Part shown: positions 1 through 11,014 of the stretch, piece after piece
Layout of the letters: each line of letters begins with the position of its first letter
Numbering within the stretch: the first letter of the stretch is position 1
Assembly (NCBI GenBank): GCA_021521415.1
Contig: JAIQDT010000831.1
Span: 310,001 to 374,000 of the forward strand
Direction: 5' to 3'
Length of the DNA stretch: 64,000 nt
Source: Bidens hawaiensis
Taxonomy: Eukaryota; Streptophyta; Magnoliopsida; Asterales; Asteraceae
Made by a program: the position numbers and the translations under genes
The notes under the pieces: generated by a model
The model's input: the letters and a program-made list of their open reading frames with translations, nothing else
What the model was told of the DNA's origin: nothing
Databases searched by the model: none

Positions 1-96
1 ATACTTTCTTTACATTCATAATCATACGTTCATTTTTACCTTCATGCTTTCCTTACATACATAATCATACTTTTTAAAGAGCCTTTCGCCCTATAA

Positions 97-415
97 CCTC
101 ACGGATATTATAAGGGTCTGGTCCCTAGTTTTCGAATATTAGAAGGGTTCGATTCCCTAACATCATAGATATTATAAGGGTCTGGTCCCTATCATCACAG
201 ATATTATAAGGGTCTGGTCCCTAGTTTTCGAATATTAGAAGGGTTCGATTCCCTAACATCACAGATATTATAAGGGTCTGGTCCCTAGTTTTCGAATATT
301 AGAAGGGTTCGATTCCCTAACATCACAGATATTATAAGGGTCTGGTCCCTATCATCACAGATATTATAAGGGTCTGGTCCCTAGTTTTCGAATATTAGAA
401 GGGTTCGATTCCCTC
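97..415. repeat. Tandem repeat, two alternating units
   Basis: Two related units alternate: one containing GATATTATAAGGGTCTGG followed by TCCCTA, the other containing TCGAATATTAGAAGGGTTCG followed by ATTCCCT. Together they occur about nine times. A degenerate single copy follows at about 440-475. The repeats lie inside the LTR fragment. Confidence 0.85.
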
Positions 416-878
416 TTCGTTACCATACAACCATACATCATACCTCGAGTATTAGTAGGGCTCGGTACCCTTTTCGTAACCATACATTATCATTTCTTTC
501 TTCTATTATCTCTATCATGTTCATACACATAAACATACATAACATACTTACCTTATACATAGCGTTACAACCTGACAGTACGTGCAATATCCGAAGATCG
601 TTCACGTACTATCAAGCAATCATTCATATATTTCACATTATCCACATAAGGCATACACTTATCTCTTAGGATAAGTGTATTAACAAACATATTGAGTATG
701 CACACAGCCCCGAAAACGTAACACATAAATGGGGCTAGAAACTCACCTGAACACGGTTACGTTCACCGTTGATCGTAATCCCTTTCTTCAGTTGTGCACG
801 GCTGACTGTATAACAAGTATACATATCAATTTAACTATCACTACTTATAATGTATTTCTATCTTTATATGACCCACAA

Positions 879-985
879 CGAACGGGGGTCCGGGGGCAGC
901 GCCCCTGGCAGCGGGGTCTAGGGGCGGCAGCCCCTAGCAGGGTCCAAGGGGCAGAGCCCCTGGCTGGGGTCGAGCTGCCAGGTCA
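879..985. repeat. G/C-rich tandem repeat with self-complementary cores
   Basis: About three copies of a unit of roughly 27-30 bp built from GGGGTC, GGGGGC and GCCCCTGG blocks. Each copy contains a short inverted repeat (GGGGC...GCCCC) that could fold back. Similar GC-rich hairpin repeats are common in plant chromovirus LTRs. Confidence 0.7.
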
Positions 986-1061
986 GCTTGGAAAAATTTT
1001 ATTTCCATTAACTGTCTTAACACATTTTTCATTAGATTTTTAATTTATTTTCTAATCGAAC

Positions 1062-1440
1062 TTGACTTTAGGCGAAGTTAACCTTAGGCGAACTTAGCTT
1101 TAGGCGAAGTTACCAGCTAGGCGAACTTAGCTTTACAGCGAAGTTGCCATCAGGCGAACTTGGCTTCAGGCGAAGTTGTCATCAGGCGAACTTGGCCTCA
1201 GGCGAAGTTATCATCAGGCGAACTTGGCCTCAGGCGAAGTTATCAGTTAGGCGAACTTGGCCTCAGGCGAAGTTATCAGTTAGGCGAACTTAACTTTACA
1301 GCGAAGTTGCCATCAGGCGAACTTAGCTTGCAGGCGAAGTTCATCAGGCGAACTTAGCTTGCAGGCGAAGTTCGTTGCTTTGAAGGCGAAGTTGCCCAGA
1401 TGAAGGCGAAGTTGCCCAGACAGCCGCTGTTTTAGCTTCT
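1062..1440. repeat. Minisatellite of alternating AGGCGAACTT / AGGCGAAGTT motifs
   Basis: The ten-base cores AGGCGAACTT and AGGCGAAGTT (sometimes CAGCGAAGTT) alternate every 15-17 bases for about 380 bp, giving a composite unit of about 31-33 bp. The period is not a stable multiple of three, so the ORF crossing it is a by-product rather than a gene. Confidence 0.85.
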
Positions 1441-1890
1441 GATCGGCATTTCGAGCGATTTTAACACCCTTGCTATGGTTCAATATCACCCACTACGCTA
1501 CCCGGCCATTTTCGGTCGTTTATACACTAAAAAGCTTGGATCTTTAAACTTCAAAGATCAAGAACCATACCTTTTTGGGCTTGTTTAGATCTCGTTTACT
1601 TGCTTAATCACAACCAACCGCTCTCTCTTTCTCGGACCTCGCTCTCCCTCTCCTCGGCTGCCGCCGGCGGTTGTAGGTGGTGTGTATGTTATGGAGTGTT
1701 TTTAGGAAAATGATGGAAATGAAGGTATTTTGGGGTTTTGGGGGTATTTATATCCCCGAAATCCCATTCTCATTTAACCCATCTCAATTAATCCAAGTCC
1801 AAGACCCGCTCCTTACCCGATATTAATTAATTACGCGAAATCACTAAACATAACTTCCTTTATTCATCATTAAAATTTTAGGATGTTACA

Positions 1891-3309
1891 TTAACGAACG
1901 TTAAGGTTCTTCTTAATAGAACTACACACTTGGTTAAGCTTCTTTTGATTTCATTGAGTTATCTCATAACATTTAATACTTTGGAATATTGGCTTCGAGC
2001 TTGACCAATTATCAAGACTCGAACCGACAAATTCGAACACTTGTAAAATCTCGTTTTGGTATCTACTTAACTTTGCAATATTGCAATTATACCCAAATAT
2101 TTACTTAACAAAGGTTAAGTAAAAACTAATGAATAGAATACCGAGACCCGACTTCGAGTAAACTTACTTTTCAAAAATCATTACTTTAATGTCTTATGTA
2201 TTTACATTTTAGCCTTCAAACTTTAATTATTTATGTTACTTGTCAAGTTATTTTACTTTAAAGCTTTCAAAACCATCTACTAAATCAAGACCCTTTTTAA
2301 TCTAGGTCTTGTCCGTTGAACTTACCATTCCCCCGTTTTATTGCAAACTATCTTTCAAGTTACTTATTTCACGTGAGTACATTTCATCCCCCGTTTTCTT
2401 TTATACTTTGGGGTTAACATGCATACTTATCCAAAACAAGAATGATTTATAATACTCTATCTTCAAACCACAAACTCTAGGGTGTATGATACTTAGAATA
2501 CTTGCTCTATTGTGTGTTATATGTTTCATATGCTTTGTGTGCACGAGTATTTGTTTTTATGCAAGTTGTGGAGTCTTAATAAGTATGATCATACGCACCC
2601 CTAACTATTAGCCTTGTGCAAGTAGCATAGGGCATCATTATCCGAGTATGTCGATTGCTACCGATTAAAAAAGATCCTCATTTACCTATGTTTTATATAC
2701 CGCAAAATTGATGCTTTTATTTATACTCTCATATTCGTTTGTGGATTTTGCCTCATATTATGTATACTCAAAACTATGAGATTACTCACCAACATACGTG
2801 TTGACAAATATTAATTTATGCATCGTTACATGTTTGATTATTGGTTGATTGGAGTTCGAAGATGTTATTTTATTTTTGAGACCGTTTAAGTTATTAGAAG
2901 AATGAACAATTAAATTCTTATATTTGGTGTTGTTATGTATGAACAAGATGTATTACTTTTGTGATTGAATGAAATTAATGAGTTGTTTAAATATTGTCAC
3001 TTTAATAGTGTTTTGTGTTCATGGGCAATCCGTTGCACCAACATACGTGTTGACAAATATTAATTTATGCATCGTTATATGTTTGATTATTGGTTGATTG
3101 GAGTTCGAAGATGTTATTTTATTTTTGAGACCGTTTAAGTTATTAGAAGAATGAACAATTAAATTCTTATATTTGGTGTCGTTATGTATGAACAAGATGT
3201 ATTACTTTTGTGATTGAATGAAATTAATGAGTTGTTTAATAGTGTCTTGTGTTCATGGGCAATCCGTTGCACCCCGGCATGTTCCGCTGCCTTTGGTCGG
3301 GGTGTGACA
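1891..3309 (+). mobile_element. LTR-like remnant ending CGGGGTGTGACA
   Basis: AT-rich DNA without a supported gene. Its right end, TCGGGGTGTGACA at about 3297-3309, is the form in which plant chromovirus LTRs end in plus orientation, and decayed Copia gag begins directly after it. The left part appears cut by the LTR ending at 1890. I could not find the matching TGTAACA start, so the call as an LTR fragment is tentative. Confidence 0.35.
2787..3274. repeat. Tandem duplication of about 249 bp
   Basis: The block beginning AACATACGTGTTGACAAATA at 2791 recurs at 3040 with near identity over the whole unit. The second copy lacks about 15 bases between two GTTTAA/TTTAAT words and diverges only slightly otherwise, which points to a recent duplication inside the LTR-like remnant. 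Confidence 0.9.
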
Positions 3310-4738
3310 ATAGGTGTCAAGAAACGACACCAGAGCTGCTGTCAGGAAGTGGAGAGTAAAGGTCAGGAAGGCGATGTTCGTATTCACAACAACAATTGAA
3401 AAGGAGATGTTAGATCACTTTCAAGAAGACGAAACACCGAAGCAAGCATGAGATATTCTTGAACGACTATTCACGAAGAAAAACGGCACCCGATTACAAC
3501 TTCTTGAAAACGAGTTGCTTTCGGTTACTCAGAAAGATATGCCGATTCCAAAGTACTTCCATAAAGTGAAATCACGTTGTCGCTAGATTGCCGATTTAGA
3601 TTAGCAATCAAGGATCAGAGACGCGAGGATGAAACAGATTATTATTCACGGGTTGAGGCCAGAATTTCAGTCGTTTGTCGTTGCTATTCAGGGTTGGGCG
3701 ACCCAATCGTCACTCTTGGAATTTGAAAATTTGTTATCCGGCAGGACTCCTTAGCCAAACATATAGTGGGCGTGTTGGTCTCTGCTGTTCTAATGCAAGA
3801 AAACGAGGCGTTGTTTTGCAGCAAAGGAAAAGGAAAGGTCAAACCCAACCACGGTTACAACAAAAGAAACCATGGGATCGATCAAACAACTTGAACATAG
3901 GGAATGAACCCAAGGAACGAAACCAACAGAAAGTAATGGTCGAAACAATTGGAACCGTAATAAACAGGGTAAATGTCTGTCATTTAAAGCTTTCAAGTGT
4001 TATAATTGTGGCATGGGAGGACACATCGCAAAGTATTGTACATCGGGAGCAACTGGAAAAGGAAATGCCGCGACAACGCAAAATCGAACTGAAGGGACTT
4101 GGGATTTCGAGGCCTCTTATGTCGGAATTGAAGAAGTTCATACATTAACGGCTACAGTAAAACCCTCTTTACATTCGTTAAATGATTGGATTGTAGATTC
4201 AGGTTGTTCGAATCACCTAACAGGTGAAATGGAGCAGTTAAAGAACCCAATTAAGTACGAGGGTAATCATGTGGTCGTTATAGCCGATGACATGCGACAG
4301 GACATAACACATGGGTGAGGTTGTTCTCTATTCAGATTCCGAGGAAAGTGCTTTGGTTCTTAAAAACATGTTTCATGCTCCCGACATGAAAAAGAATCTA
4401 TTTTCGGTTCCTCAAATTACCGAAACCGGACGATATGTTCTGTTCGGGCCAAACGAGGTGATTATTTTCGATAAGTTCGAAACTAAATCCATAACGATGA
4501 TTCAAGGGAGAAACAAATACTCGGTTTATGTATTGTCTGCCGGGACTTCGTATGTGAACAAGGTTAAGAGGAATCTAAATGCATATTTGTGGCACCAACG
4601 TTTAAGCCACGTAGGGTACGATAAATTTCAATTAATCGTGAAAAAGAAGTTGGTGGCGGGAATACCCGAACTCGAAGTAAAAACGGATGTTGTGTGTGGC
4701 GGTTATTAGTTCGGAAAGGCTCATAAGCAATTGTTTGA
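3310..4738 (+). pseudogene. Copia retrotransposon, left part: gag, protease, GAG-pre-integrase (decayed)
   Basis: This is the 5' part of a Ty1/Copia polyprotein gene broken by stops and frameshifts. Gag-like sequence runs from about 3380. A zinc knuckle CX2CX4HX4C (CYNCGMGGHIAKYC) lies near 3999-4042. An aspartic-protease motif WIVDSGCSNHLTG lies near 4187. The GAG-pre-integrase motif LWHQRLSHVG lies near 4590. Reading stops at 4738, where a chromovirus is inserted, and resumes in the same protein context at 8025. The 5' LTR and start of gag are missing. A Copia identity is clear; the lineage is not assigned. The copy is non-functional. Confidence 0.85.
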
Positions 4739-6618
4739 TGTCACACCCCCGTCTTAGGCCTAGGAGCGTGAACCAACAGTTGGTACCAATATTGTAAATA
4801 AATCAGAGTTACGTTTATTTGCGGAAGACTTATAAAACTTTAAGGATCGAAAATGTAACTTATATATATAAAAGACGGGATTATAAAATACCCGTTTAAG
4901 TTAACAAAATTATTACTTGTTTATATTTACAAACCACCATATTAAATTATTACAAAATAAATCCGGGCCATCGGATATCATAGTACTTCGTCATTCCAAG
5001 CTCTATCATTGTTCACCTGCAAAATGTAATAAAATACGTCAGCAACGAATGATGGTGAACACGCTGACGCAAAATAACTTCTTTTACTTTATTACCCCTC
5101 GAGACTACGCCTGCCTCGGCCCAACGTGGCTTAGGAATAACAAAGTCAAATAACACATTATAAACTAGAGCCTCTACTCTAGGTCACCTCAGCAAACACC
5201 GCAGCGTTCGACTTAGTCAAGTACTTGTAAATATACACATAAGGTCGTACTCCCTGCAGGAGAGCGTCCTACGACCAAGGGTGGTGCGATCATGCCCATT
5301 CATCGCATAGTACCACCTATGTAAGGATCCAGACATACGCATACCACAGCCTGAGGGCTAGGTTTATACCCATAGTTATAACGGTTTTAGGAACACATAG
5401 TTCCTTGTAAACAATTTCATATAACAAGTTTGACTCATTTGAAAACAAGTTTAAAAGTTTGGGGGCGTATTCACCTTGCCTCTTTAGGATCGGCTTCACT
5501 CACCGTCCAAGGGTCTTTCCCTTTCTTTATCTCACACCTATAGTACGAGTATAAATATTTGTTAGTCGGATACACGATCCGGCTTAAGACCTTTAGTCTT
5601 ATCTCAATCCTCGATGAACCTTTAGTTCATTTTCTTTTACTTGAAAATCTTTAGTTTAAAAGTAATTTATAAACCTTTAGTTTATAATAAAAACCCGACG
5701 TTTCTTCTTCTCTAAGAAACGTAATCATTTTCTTTTATTATTTATGAATACTCTTTATTCATTAAATAATATTTTCATAACAAAGAATATATATGCAACA
5801 TAATATTCAATACTCATTCTTTAATTCATTTCTTTGTTATGTTTTCTTTTCTTTAATCGAGGTATCGAGCATAACCTCAACTTAGGGCCTAAGCCTTTAT
5901 ATAATATTGAATTATATTGAATTCATTATTACGCCTAACCTCAGTGGCGTATAGAAACTCTAGGGACTCGAGCAGCACTCCAACGCCGCTTGATCTCTTT
6001 GGTCGTCAAACGATAACGCCAAACTTCAATTCTCGACAACACGCTTATCGAGATTCATTGCCATTTCAACAACACCGTCTTGGTATGTGGGTGGAGGGTA
6101 GTACAAATCTTAAGGAAACAATGGTACACAAACGAGAGATTCGAGGCACGCTTATCGAGGAAATGAGGTACAAATTTCGAGGTATTCTAGTGAGAGAGTA
6201 GAGAGATGTGAGAGCTGAGTTGGGATGTGAAATGTGAACACCCCTTGGCTACTATTTATAGACGAAAATTTGGTTCCCATCGTGGTACGCGATGGGTCCC
6301 TCAGCAGACCTATCGCGTACCGCGATATAGGTCTGCTGACTCACAGCGTAGACCTGCCACGTGTTGACACATGGCAGGCGCCGCTCCACGTGGCGGCAGT
6401 GTTGCCACATGGTGACACGTGGTTGCACATAGTGCCACTGTGTGTCACGTGGCACACGTGTCACACATTGTCAGACACCCCATCGCGGTACGCGATGGGT
6501 GTCTCTTCTGACTCATCGCGATTTTTATTTTTAACCCTCCATTTTGGATTTTGGCAATTTCAGTCCCTAGACTTTTGGAAAGTTGATACTTTGAACTCGA
6601 AATTTTCACGGTGTTACA
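4739..6618 (-). repeat. 3' LTR of the deleted chromovirus (1880 bp)
   Basis: On the minus strand it starts TGTAACACCGTG at 6618 and ends GGGGGTGTGACA at 4739. A TATA box (TCTATAAATAG on the minus strand) lies at about 6246-6256. Next to it at about 6280-6500 are several near-palindromic words of the type CATCGCGGTACGCGATG and multiple CACGTG/CACGTGG boxes. It belongs to the same family as the solo LTR at 56012-57974. Confidence 0.88.
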
Positions 6619-6640
6619 TCCTCCCCACCTTGAAACAAAT
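6619..6640 (-). other. Polypurine tract of the deleted chromovirus
   Basis: On the minus strand the bases directly before the 3' LTR read CAAGGTGGGGAGGA, a typical purine-rich primer site for plus-strand synthesis. Confidence 0.75.
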
Positions 6641-6658
6641 CTCGTCCTCGAGATTGCT

Positions 6659-7608
6659 TTACAAGAATAGTTGGGGGTATTTCTTTCTCATTTCCGTTTC
6701 GAGTTCCCAAGTATATTCGGGCCCTCTACGCGAGTCCCATTTAACTTTCACAATTTTCAACATTCTTATTTTTAATGTCTTTGTTTTCGAATCTTCAATT
6801 TGTATTGACGTTCTACGAATTTTAAGTTCTCATTTATTTCAACGTCTTTTGATGGCATAGCCAACGATTCATTGATTAAACATTTACGCAGATTCGAAAC
6901 ATGGAATACATCATGTATCCCTTGCATTTCCTCGGGCAGTCGCAGACAGTATGCAACATTGCCGATTCGTTCAAGCACCTCGAAAGGTCCAACGAATCGA
7001 GGACTTAACTTTCCTTTCTTACCGAAGCGAACTACGCCCTTCCAAGGCGAGACTTTCAATAATACTTTATCACCAACATTAAATTCTAGCGGCTTACGAC
7101 GGACATCGGCGTAACTCTTTTGGCGATCACGTGTCGTCTTAAGTCGTTCTCGGATTTGGAGAATCTTGTCGGTGGTTTCTTGGACTATCTCGGGTCCAGA
7201 CAATTGATTGTTTCCGGTTTCAGACCAACACACGGGCGTCCTACACTTTCGACCATACAACGCCTCGAATGGTGCGGTTTGAATACTTGCGTGATAACTA
7301 TTATTATACGAGAATTCCATTAGGGGTAAGTGGTCGTCCCAACTTCCACCTAAGTCGATCACACAAGCGCGGAGCATATCTTCCAACGTTTGAATAGTCC
7401 TTTCGCTTTGCCCATCAGTTTGCGGATGATAGGCGGTGCTAAGGTTCAACTTCGTACCAAGAGCTTGTTGAAAGCTTTTCCAGAAATGTGACGTAAAGCG
7501 ACTATCTCGATTAGATATTATATACAGCGGTACTCCATGCAAAGCGACAATTGTGTTTACATAAATACGCGCTAATCTATCTATTGAGTACGACTCATTG
7601 ATGGGTAT
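6659..7608 (-). pseudogene. Chromovirus integrase C-terminal half and chromodomain fragment
   Basis: The minus-strand frame starting near 7608 carries the second integrase aspartate ([14 protein letters not shown]), the [18 protein letters not shown] block with the catalytic glutamate, and the C-terminal [19 protein letters not shown] domain. The first catalytic aspartate and the HHCC zinc domain are missing because of the internal deletion. The frame then breaks at 6772. A chromodomain continues in another frame (KVKWDSRRGPEYTWELET) to a stop at 6659, so a frameshift also separates integrase and chromodomain. The chromodomain places it among chromoviruses (Tekay/Del-like by resemblance). Confidence 0.87.
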
Positions 7609-8024
7609 GAAATGTAAACACCCCTTGGCTACTATTTATAGACGAAAATTTGGTTCCCATCGTGGTACGCGATGGGTCCCTCAGCAGACCTATCGCGTAC
7701 CGCGATATAGGTCTGCTGACTCACAGCGTAGACCTGCCACGTGTTGACACATGGCAGGCGCCGCTCCACGTGGCGGCAGTGTTGCCACATGGTGACACGT
7801 GGCAGCACATAGTGCCACCGTGTGCCACGTGGTACACGTGTCACACATTGTCAGACACCCCATCGCGGTACGCGATGGGTGTCTCTTCTGACTCATCGGG
7901 TAGCGCGATGGGTCAGGAAAACCAAATTTTTATTTTTAACCCTCCAGTTTGGATTTTGGCAATTTCAGTTCTTAGACTTTTGGAAAGTTGATACGTTGAA
8001 CTCGAAAATTTTCACGGTGTTACA
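7601..8024 (-). repeat. Truncated 5' LTR of the deleted chromovirus
   Basis: Bases 7601-8024 repeat 6221-6618 with few differences, including the TATA box and the palindromic CATCGCGGTACGCGATG words. Only the first ~420 bp of the LTR remain on the minus strand; the remainder was lost in the internal deletion. Confidence 0.88.
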
Positions 8025-10625
8025 TTTGAGAACTCCAGTTATAGAGCAAAGCCCCTCTCAAACTCGTTCATACCGATGTGTTCGGTCCGGTAAAACGACC
8101 AACGGTCAAAGGTATGATTTTTATGATATCACTTATTGACGATTATTCGAAATATTTGTTGGTATATTTCATGAAGGAGAAAGCCGAGGCGTTTGAACAT
8201 TTCAAAGAATTTATGTTGGAACCTGAACCCTAAACCCTAAACCCTAAAATCTAAACATTGAGTGCCTCAGGTCCGATAACGGAGGCGAGTATACTTCCAA
8301 AGAATTTTCTTTGTTTTTAGAATAAAGTAAGATTAGACGTCAACTTACTTGTTCAAATACTCCCGAGCAAAATTGAGTTTTAGAGAGAAATAACCGAACC
8401 TTAACCGACATGATTGGAAGCATGATGCACAACAAGAATGTACTAAGGAGATTTTGGGCTGAAGCAATGAGTACCGCTGCGTTCGTAAGATATCGATTGC
8501 CACAACTAGGAATGGGCTACGAGTCACCATACGAGAAGATGTTCAAAATCTGACCGAATGTTATTTATTTTCGGGTCTTTGGATGCGTGTGTTAGGTGTT
8601 CATCCCGGGGCATCTCATACACAAGTTGGAGAAAAAAGGCAACGAGATGTATTTTTGTTGGTTACAATAACGAAAAGAAAGGATGGTGTTGTTGTGAACC
8701 GAGTACCAGGAGAATTTATGTTTCACGAGATGTAGTTTTTGATGAAAATTTATCATGGTGGTTTTCAAGTAAAGAAGTGTTACCCGACACTCAAGAGTTA
8801 AGATAAGAAGTGGAAAAGTATGTTACCGTGGAGTTAAACAATGAAGAGTAGGTTGAACCCATTATACAACCTGTTAAAAATCAAACAGAAAGTGCATGTT
8901 TACACAGCAGCCCACGGATCAGCCCCTGGCGTACAAGGTTGTCAACCGGTTAGTCCGGGTCTCAGTCTGAAAATCTGAACGGCAACCGTCGAGGGAAGTT
9001 CACAGTTGTCCGAAGGTCCGAACGGGTTAGTAAACTAAACCCGAAATATGCAAACGCCGCGTTACTTGTTAGTCGAGAAACTAAACGTGAAATCGAAACC
9101 GTAGAACAAGCCCTACAGGATCCTAAGTGGATGGAAGTGATGAAGCAAGAGTTAGAAGCTTTAGTCGGTAACGAGACTTGGCATCTTGTTCCGAAGCTAG
9201 GTGATGTAAAACCAATTTCGTGTAAGTAGGTTTTTAAAATTAAAAGACGAGCCGATGGGTCGATAGAAAGATATAAAGCTCGATTAGTGGCACATGGTTT
9301 TTCACAGGAGTACGTGATTGATTATGAAGATACGTTTAGTCCCGTAGCTAAATTTGTTTCGGTTCGAGTAATTTTAGCTATTACCACGTGCAAAGGTTGG
9401 GATTTATGGCAAATGGACGTGAATAACGCTTTTCGGTACGGGGATTTGGATAGAGTAATATATATGGATCAGCCGAGAGGTTTTATAAGTCAAAATGTTC
9501 CTAATTATGTTTGGCAGTTAAAGAAAGCGATTTACGATTTAAAATAGTCACCGCGGGTCTGGTTCGTTAAAATAGGTGAGTTTTTAGAACTTAATGGATT
9601 TGTTCCTACAATAGCCGATGCCAGTGTATTTGTCCGAGCCGAAGGCGACGAAACTGCTGTTATCATTGTTTATGTAGACGACTTAATTATAATCGGTGAT
9701 TTAGTCTACGTGGTGGAGTAGTTAAAAACGAATCTTTGCACTCGTTTTTTCATGAAAGACTTAGGAAAGTTAGAACACTTTTTAGGCCTAGAGCTCGAGT
9801 ACAAGAATGGTGGGTTTATACTTCACCAAAATGGTATGTCCTTAATCTTTTGATGAAATTCGGTATGGAAAGTTGCAAACCGATATGGGTACCCATGAAA
9901 TCAAACGGGTCTCTTCGAGCCAAAGAAGGAAATGAGTTGGAAGAAGTAACCATGTATAGGCAAATAATTGGTAGTCTTATTTATTTGACCTTGACACGAC
10001 CCGACATTGCGTATGTCGTTGGTGTGCTTAGCATATTTATTCAAGCTCCAAGAAAACCGCACCTTGAAGCTGCTCGGTTAGTGATTGCGGTATACGAAGT
10101 CGACTCCGAGCTACGATGTTAAGTTTAAGAGGGACTCGAGTATAGAATTATTCGGATTCTGCTATGTCGATTATGCTAAAGATCTGGACACGAGACGGTG
10201 TAGAACCGGGTATGTTTTCTTGATTGGTTCAAGTGTTGTTACTTGGTGCAACAAAAGGCAGCCTACCGTGTCAATTTCGACTACCGAGGCGGAGTATCAG
10301 GCTGCGACTATGGCTACTCAAGAGTGCGTGTGGCTGGTTCAGTTTCTAAACGAGTTAAATCAAGGTAAGAACGAGAAGGTAACCTTGTATAGGGATAATG
10401 TGTATTCAATATTGTTGGCTAAGAATCCCACGTTTTATGCCCGTACGAAACATATAGAAGTTCATTATCACTTTATTCGCGAGAAGTGTTAAATGGAGAA
10501 TTGATTTTAAATATGTTAACACGGTGGAGCAAGCTGCTGATATGTTCACAAAGAGTTTACCAAAAGAGAAGCTTGTGAAATTCTGTACTCGCTTGGGAAT
10601 GAATGAAATAAATATCGAGATGGAG
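8025..10625 (+). pseudogene. Copia retrotransposon, right part: integrase, reverse transcriptase, RNase H (decayed)
   Basis: It continues the Copia polyprotein after the chromovirus insertion. Integrase resumes at FENSSY and includes VHTDVFGPVKTT near 8070, the displaced RSDNGGEYTSKEF block near 8268 and FWAEAMSTAAF near 8455. Reverse transcriptase runs from about 9110, with KARLVAHGFSQ, QMDVNNAF and the catalytic YVDDLII near 9678. RNase H ends in STTEAEYQAA and TKHIEVHYHFIREKC near 10275-10490. Stops occur in several places, for example 9225, 9545 and 9719, and there are frameshifts. The integrase region contains a telomere-like repeat in place of normal coding sequence. Non-functional. Confidence 0.88.
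8226..8249. repeat. Short interstitial telomeric repeat (CCCTAAA)n
   Basis: About three consecutive copies of AACCCTA, the Arabidopsis-type plant telomere repeat, followed by a degenerate copy, sit inside the Copia integrase sequence between FKEFMLE and the CLRSDNGGEY block. They replace a stretch that codes for conserved residues in related elements. Confidence 0.8.
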
Positions 10626-10950
10626 TGTTAAACGAGGCAATATTTTAGGGTGGTTCGGTTCGATCTCATGGGGAGGCTAGAGGAGGTCAAATAATAATTA
10701 AATTAAATTGGTTTTCTTTTAATTATTTGAGTTATTCGAATTAGTTCCTAATCCTGCTAGAAGTCAAATTGTAAAAGGTCTATATAATTTATGTCTTATT
10801 ATTCCAGTTTGTTTTTATCAAAGAAAGAAAATCACATGTCAATATCTTGGTGTGTTCGTATGTTTTTTATTTGCAGCATCAACTTTTCTTGTGTTATTGA
10901 TTGAGATCAGCTCTTGATCAAGCAACAGCTCCCATATTCAAGTTCAACAT
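10626..10950 (+). repeat. 3' LTR of the Copia element (right boundary approximate)
   Basis: A purine-rich TATCGAGATGGAG precedes TGTTAAACGAGGC at 10626, the normal polypurine tract/LTR junction for Copia. A TATA-like TATATAATTT lies at 10781-10790. The right end is placed near a CAACA at about 10947 without a second LTR to confirm it. Confidence 0.6.
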
Positions 10951-11014
10951 AACATAACAATTACCTCAAAGTATTGGAGCTCTTAACTAGGATTTGATGA
11001 ACCATTTGGATTTG

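Larger units (their letters stand above)
1..1890 (-). mobile_element. Chromovirus-type LTR, minus orientation, partial (runs off left edge)
   Basis: Read on the minus strand the segment begins TGTAACATCC at 1890, the usual start of plant chromovirus LTRs, and has a TATA-like TATAAATA near 1747-1754. No polypurine tract lies just outside 1890, so this is the outer 5' edge of a minus-strand element or a solo LTR, with TTAAC (1891-1895) as the candidate target duplication; the partner copy would be outside the window. The body is dominated by three tandem-repeat blocks listed separately. No coding sequence is supported; the short ORFs here are read-throughs of the repeats. Family assignment is inference from termini and composition. 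Confidence 0.55.
4739..8024 (-). mobile_element. Internally deleted minus-strand chromovirus inserted in the Copia element
   Basis: Both ends are defined: TTTGA target duplications at 4734-4738 and 8025-8029 flank TGTCACACCC...GTGTTACA. In minus orientation the element consists of a truncated 5' LTR (8024 to about 7601), a fused integrase/chromodomain fragment, a polypurine tract and a full 3' LTR (6618-4739). Everything between the middle of the 5' LTR and the integrase core is deleted: gag, protease, reverse transcriptase and RNase H are absent. The junction near 7601-7612 falls in a shared ATGAAATGT-like word, as expected for microhomology-mediated deletion. Removing the element rejoins the Copia reading frame. 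Confidence 0.9.

Noticed and set aside
97..475. Regularly spaced repeats considered as a CRISPR array
   Set aside because: The units are contiguous and alternate without unique spacers, in a plant LTR.
729..1357. ORFs of 104 and 65 codons in the left LTR
   Set aside because: They are produced by the GC-rich and AGGCGAA repeats and show no protein similarity.
6252..6464. ORFs of about 70-208 codons in and near the chromovirus LTRs (repeated at 7632-7991 and 57655-57848)
   Set aside because: They lie over the TATA box and palindromic boxes of the LTR and recur only because the LTR is repeated.
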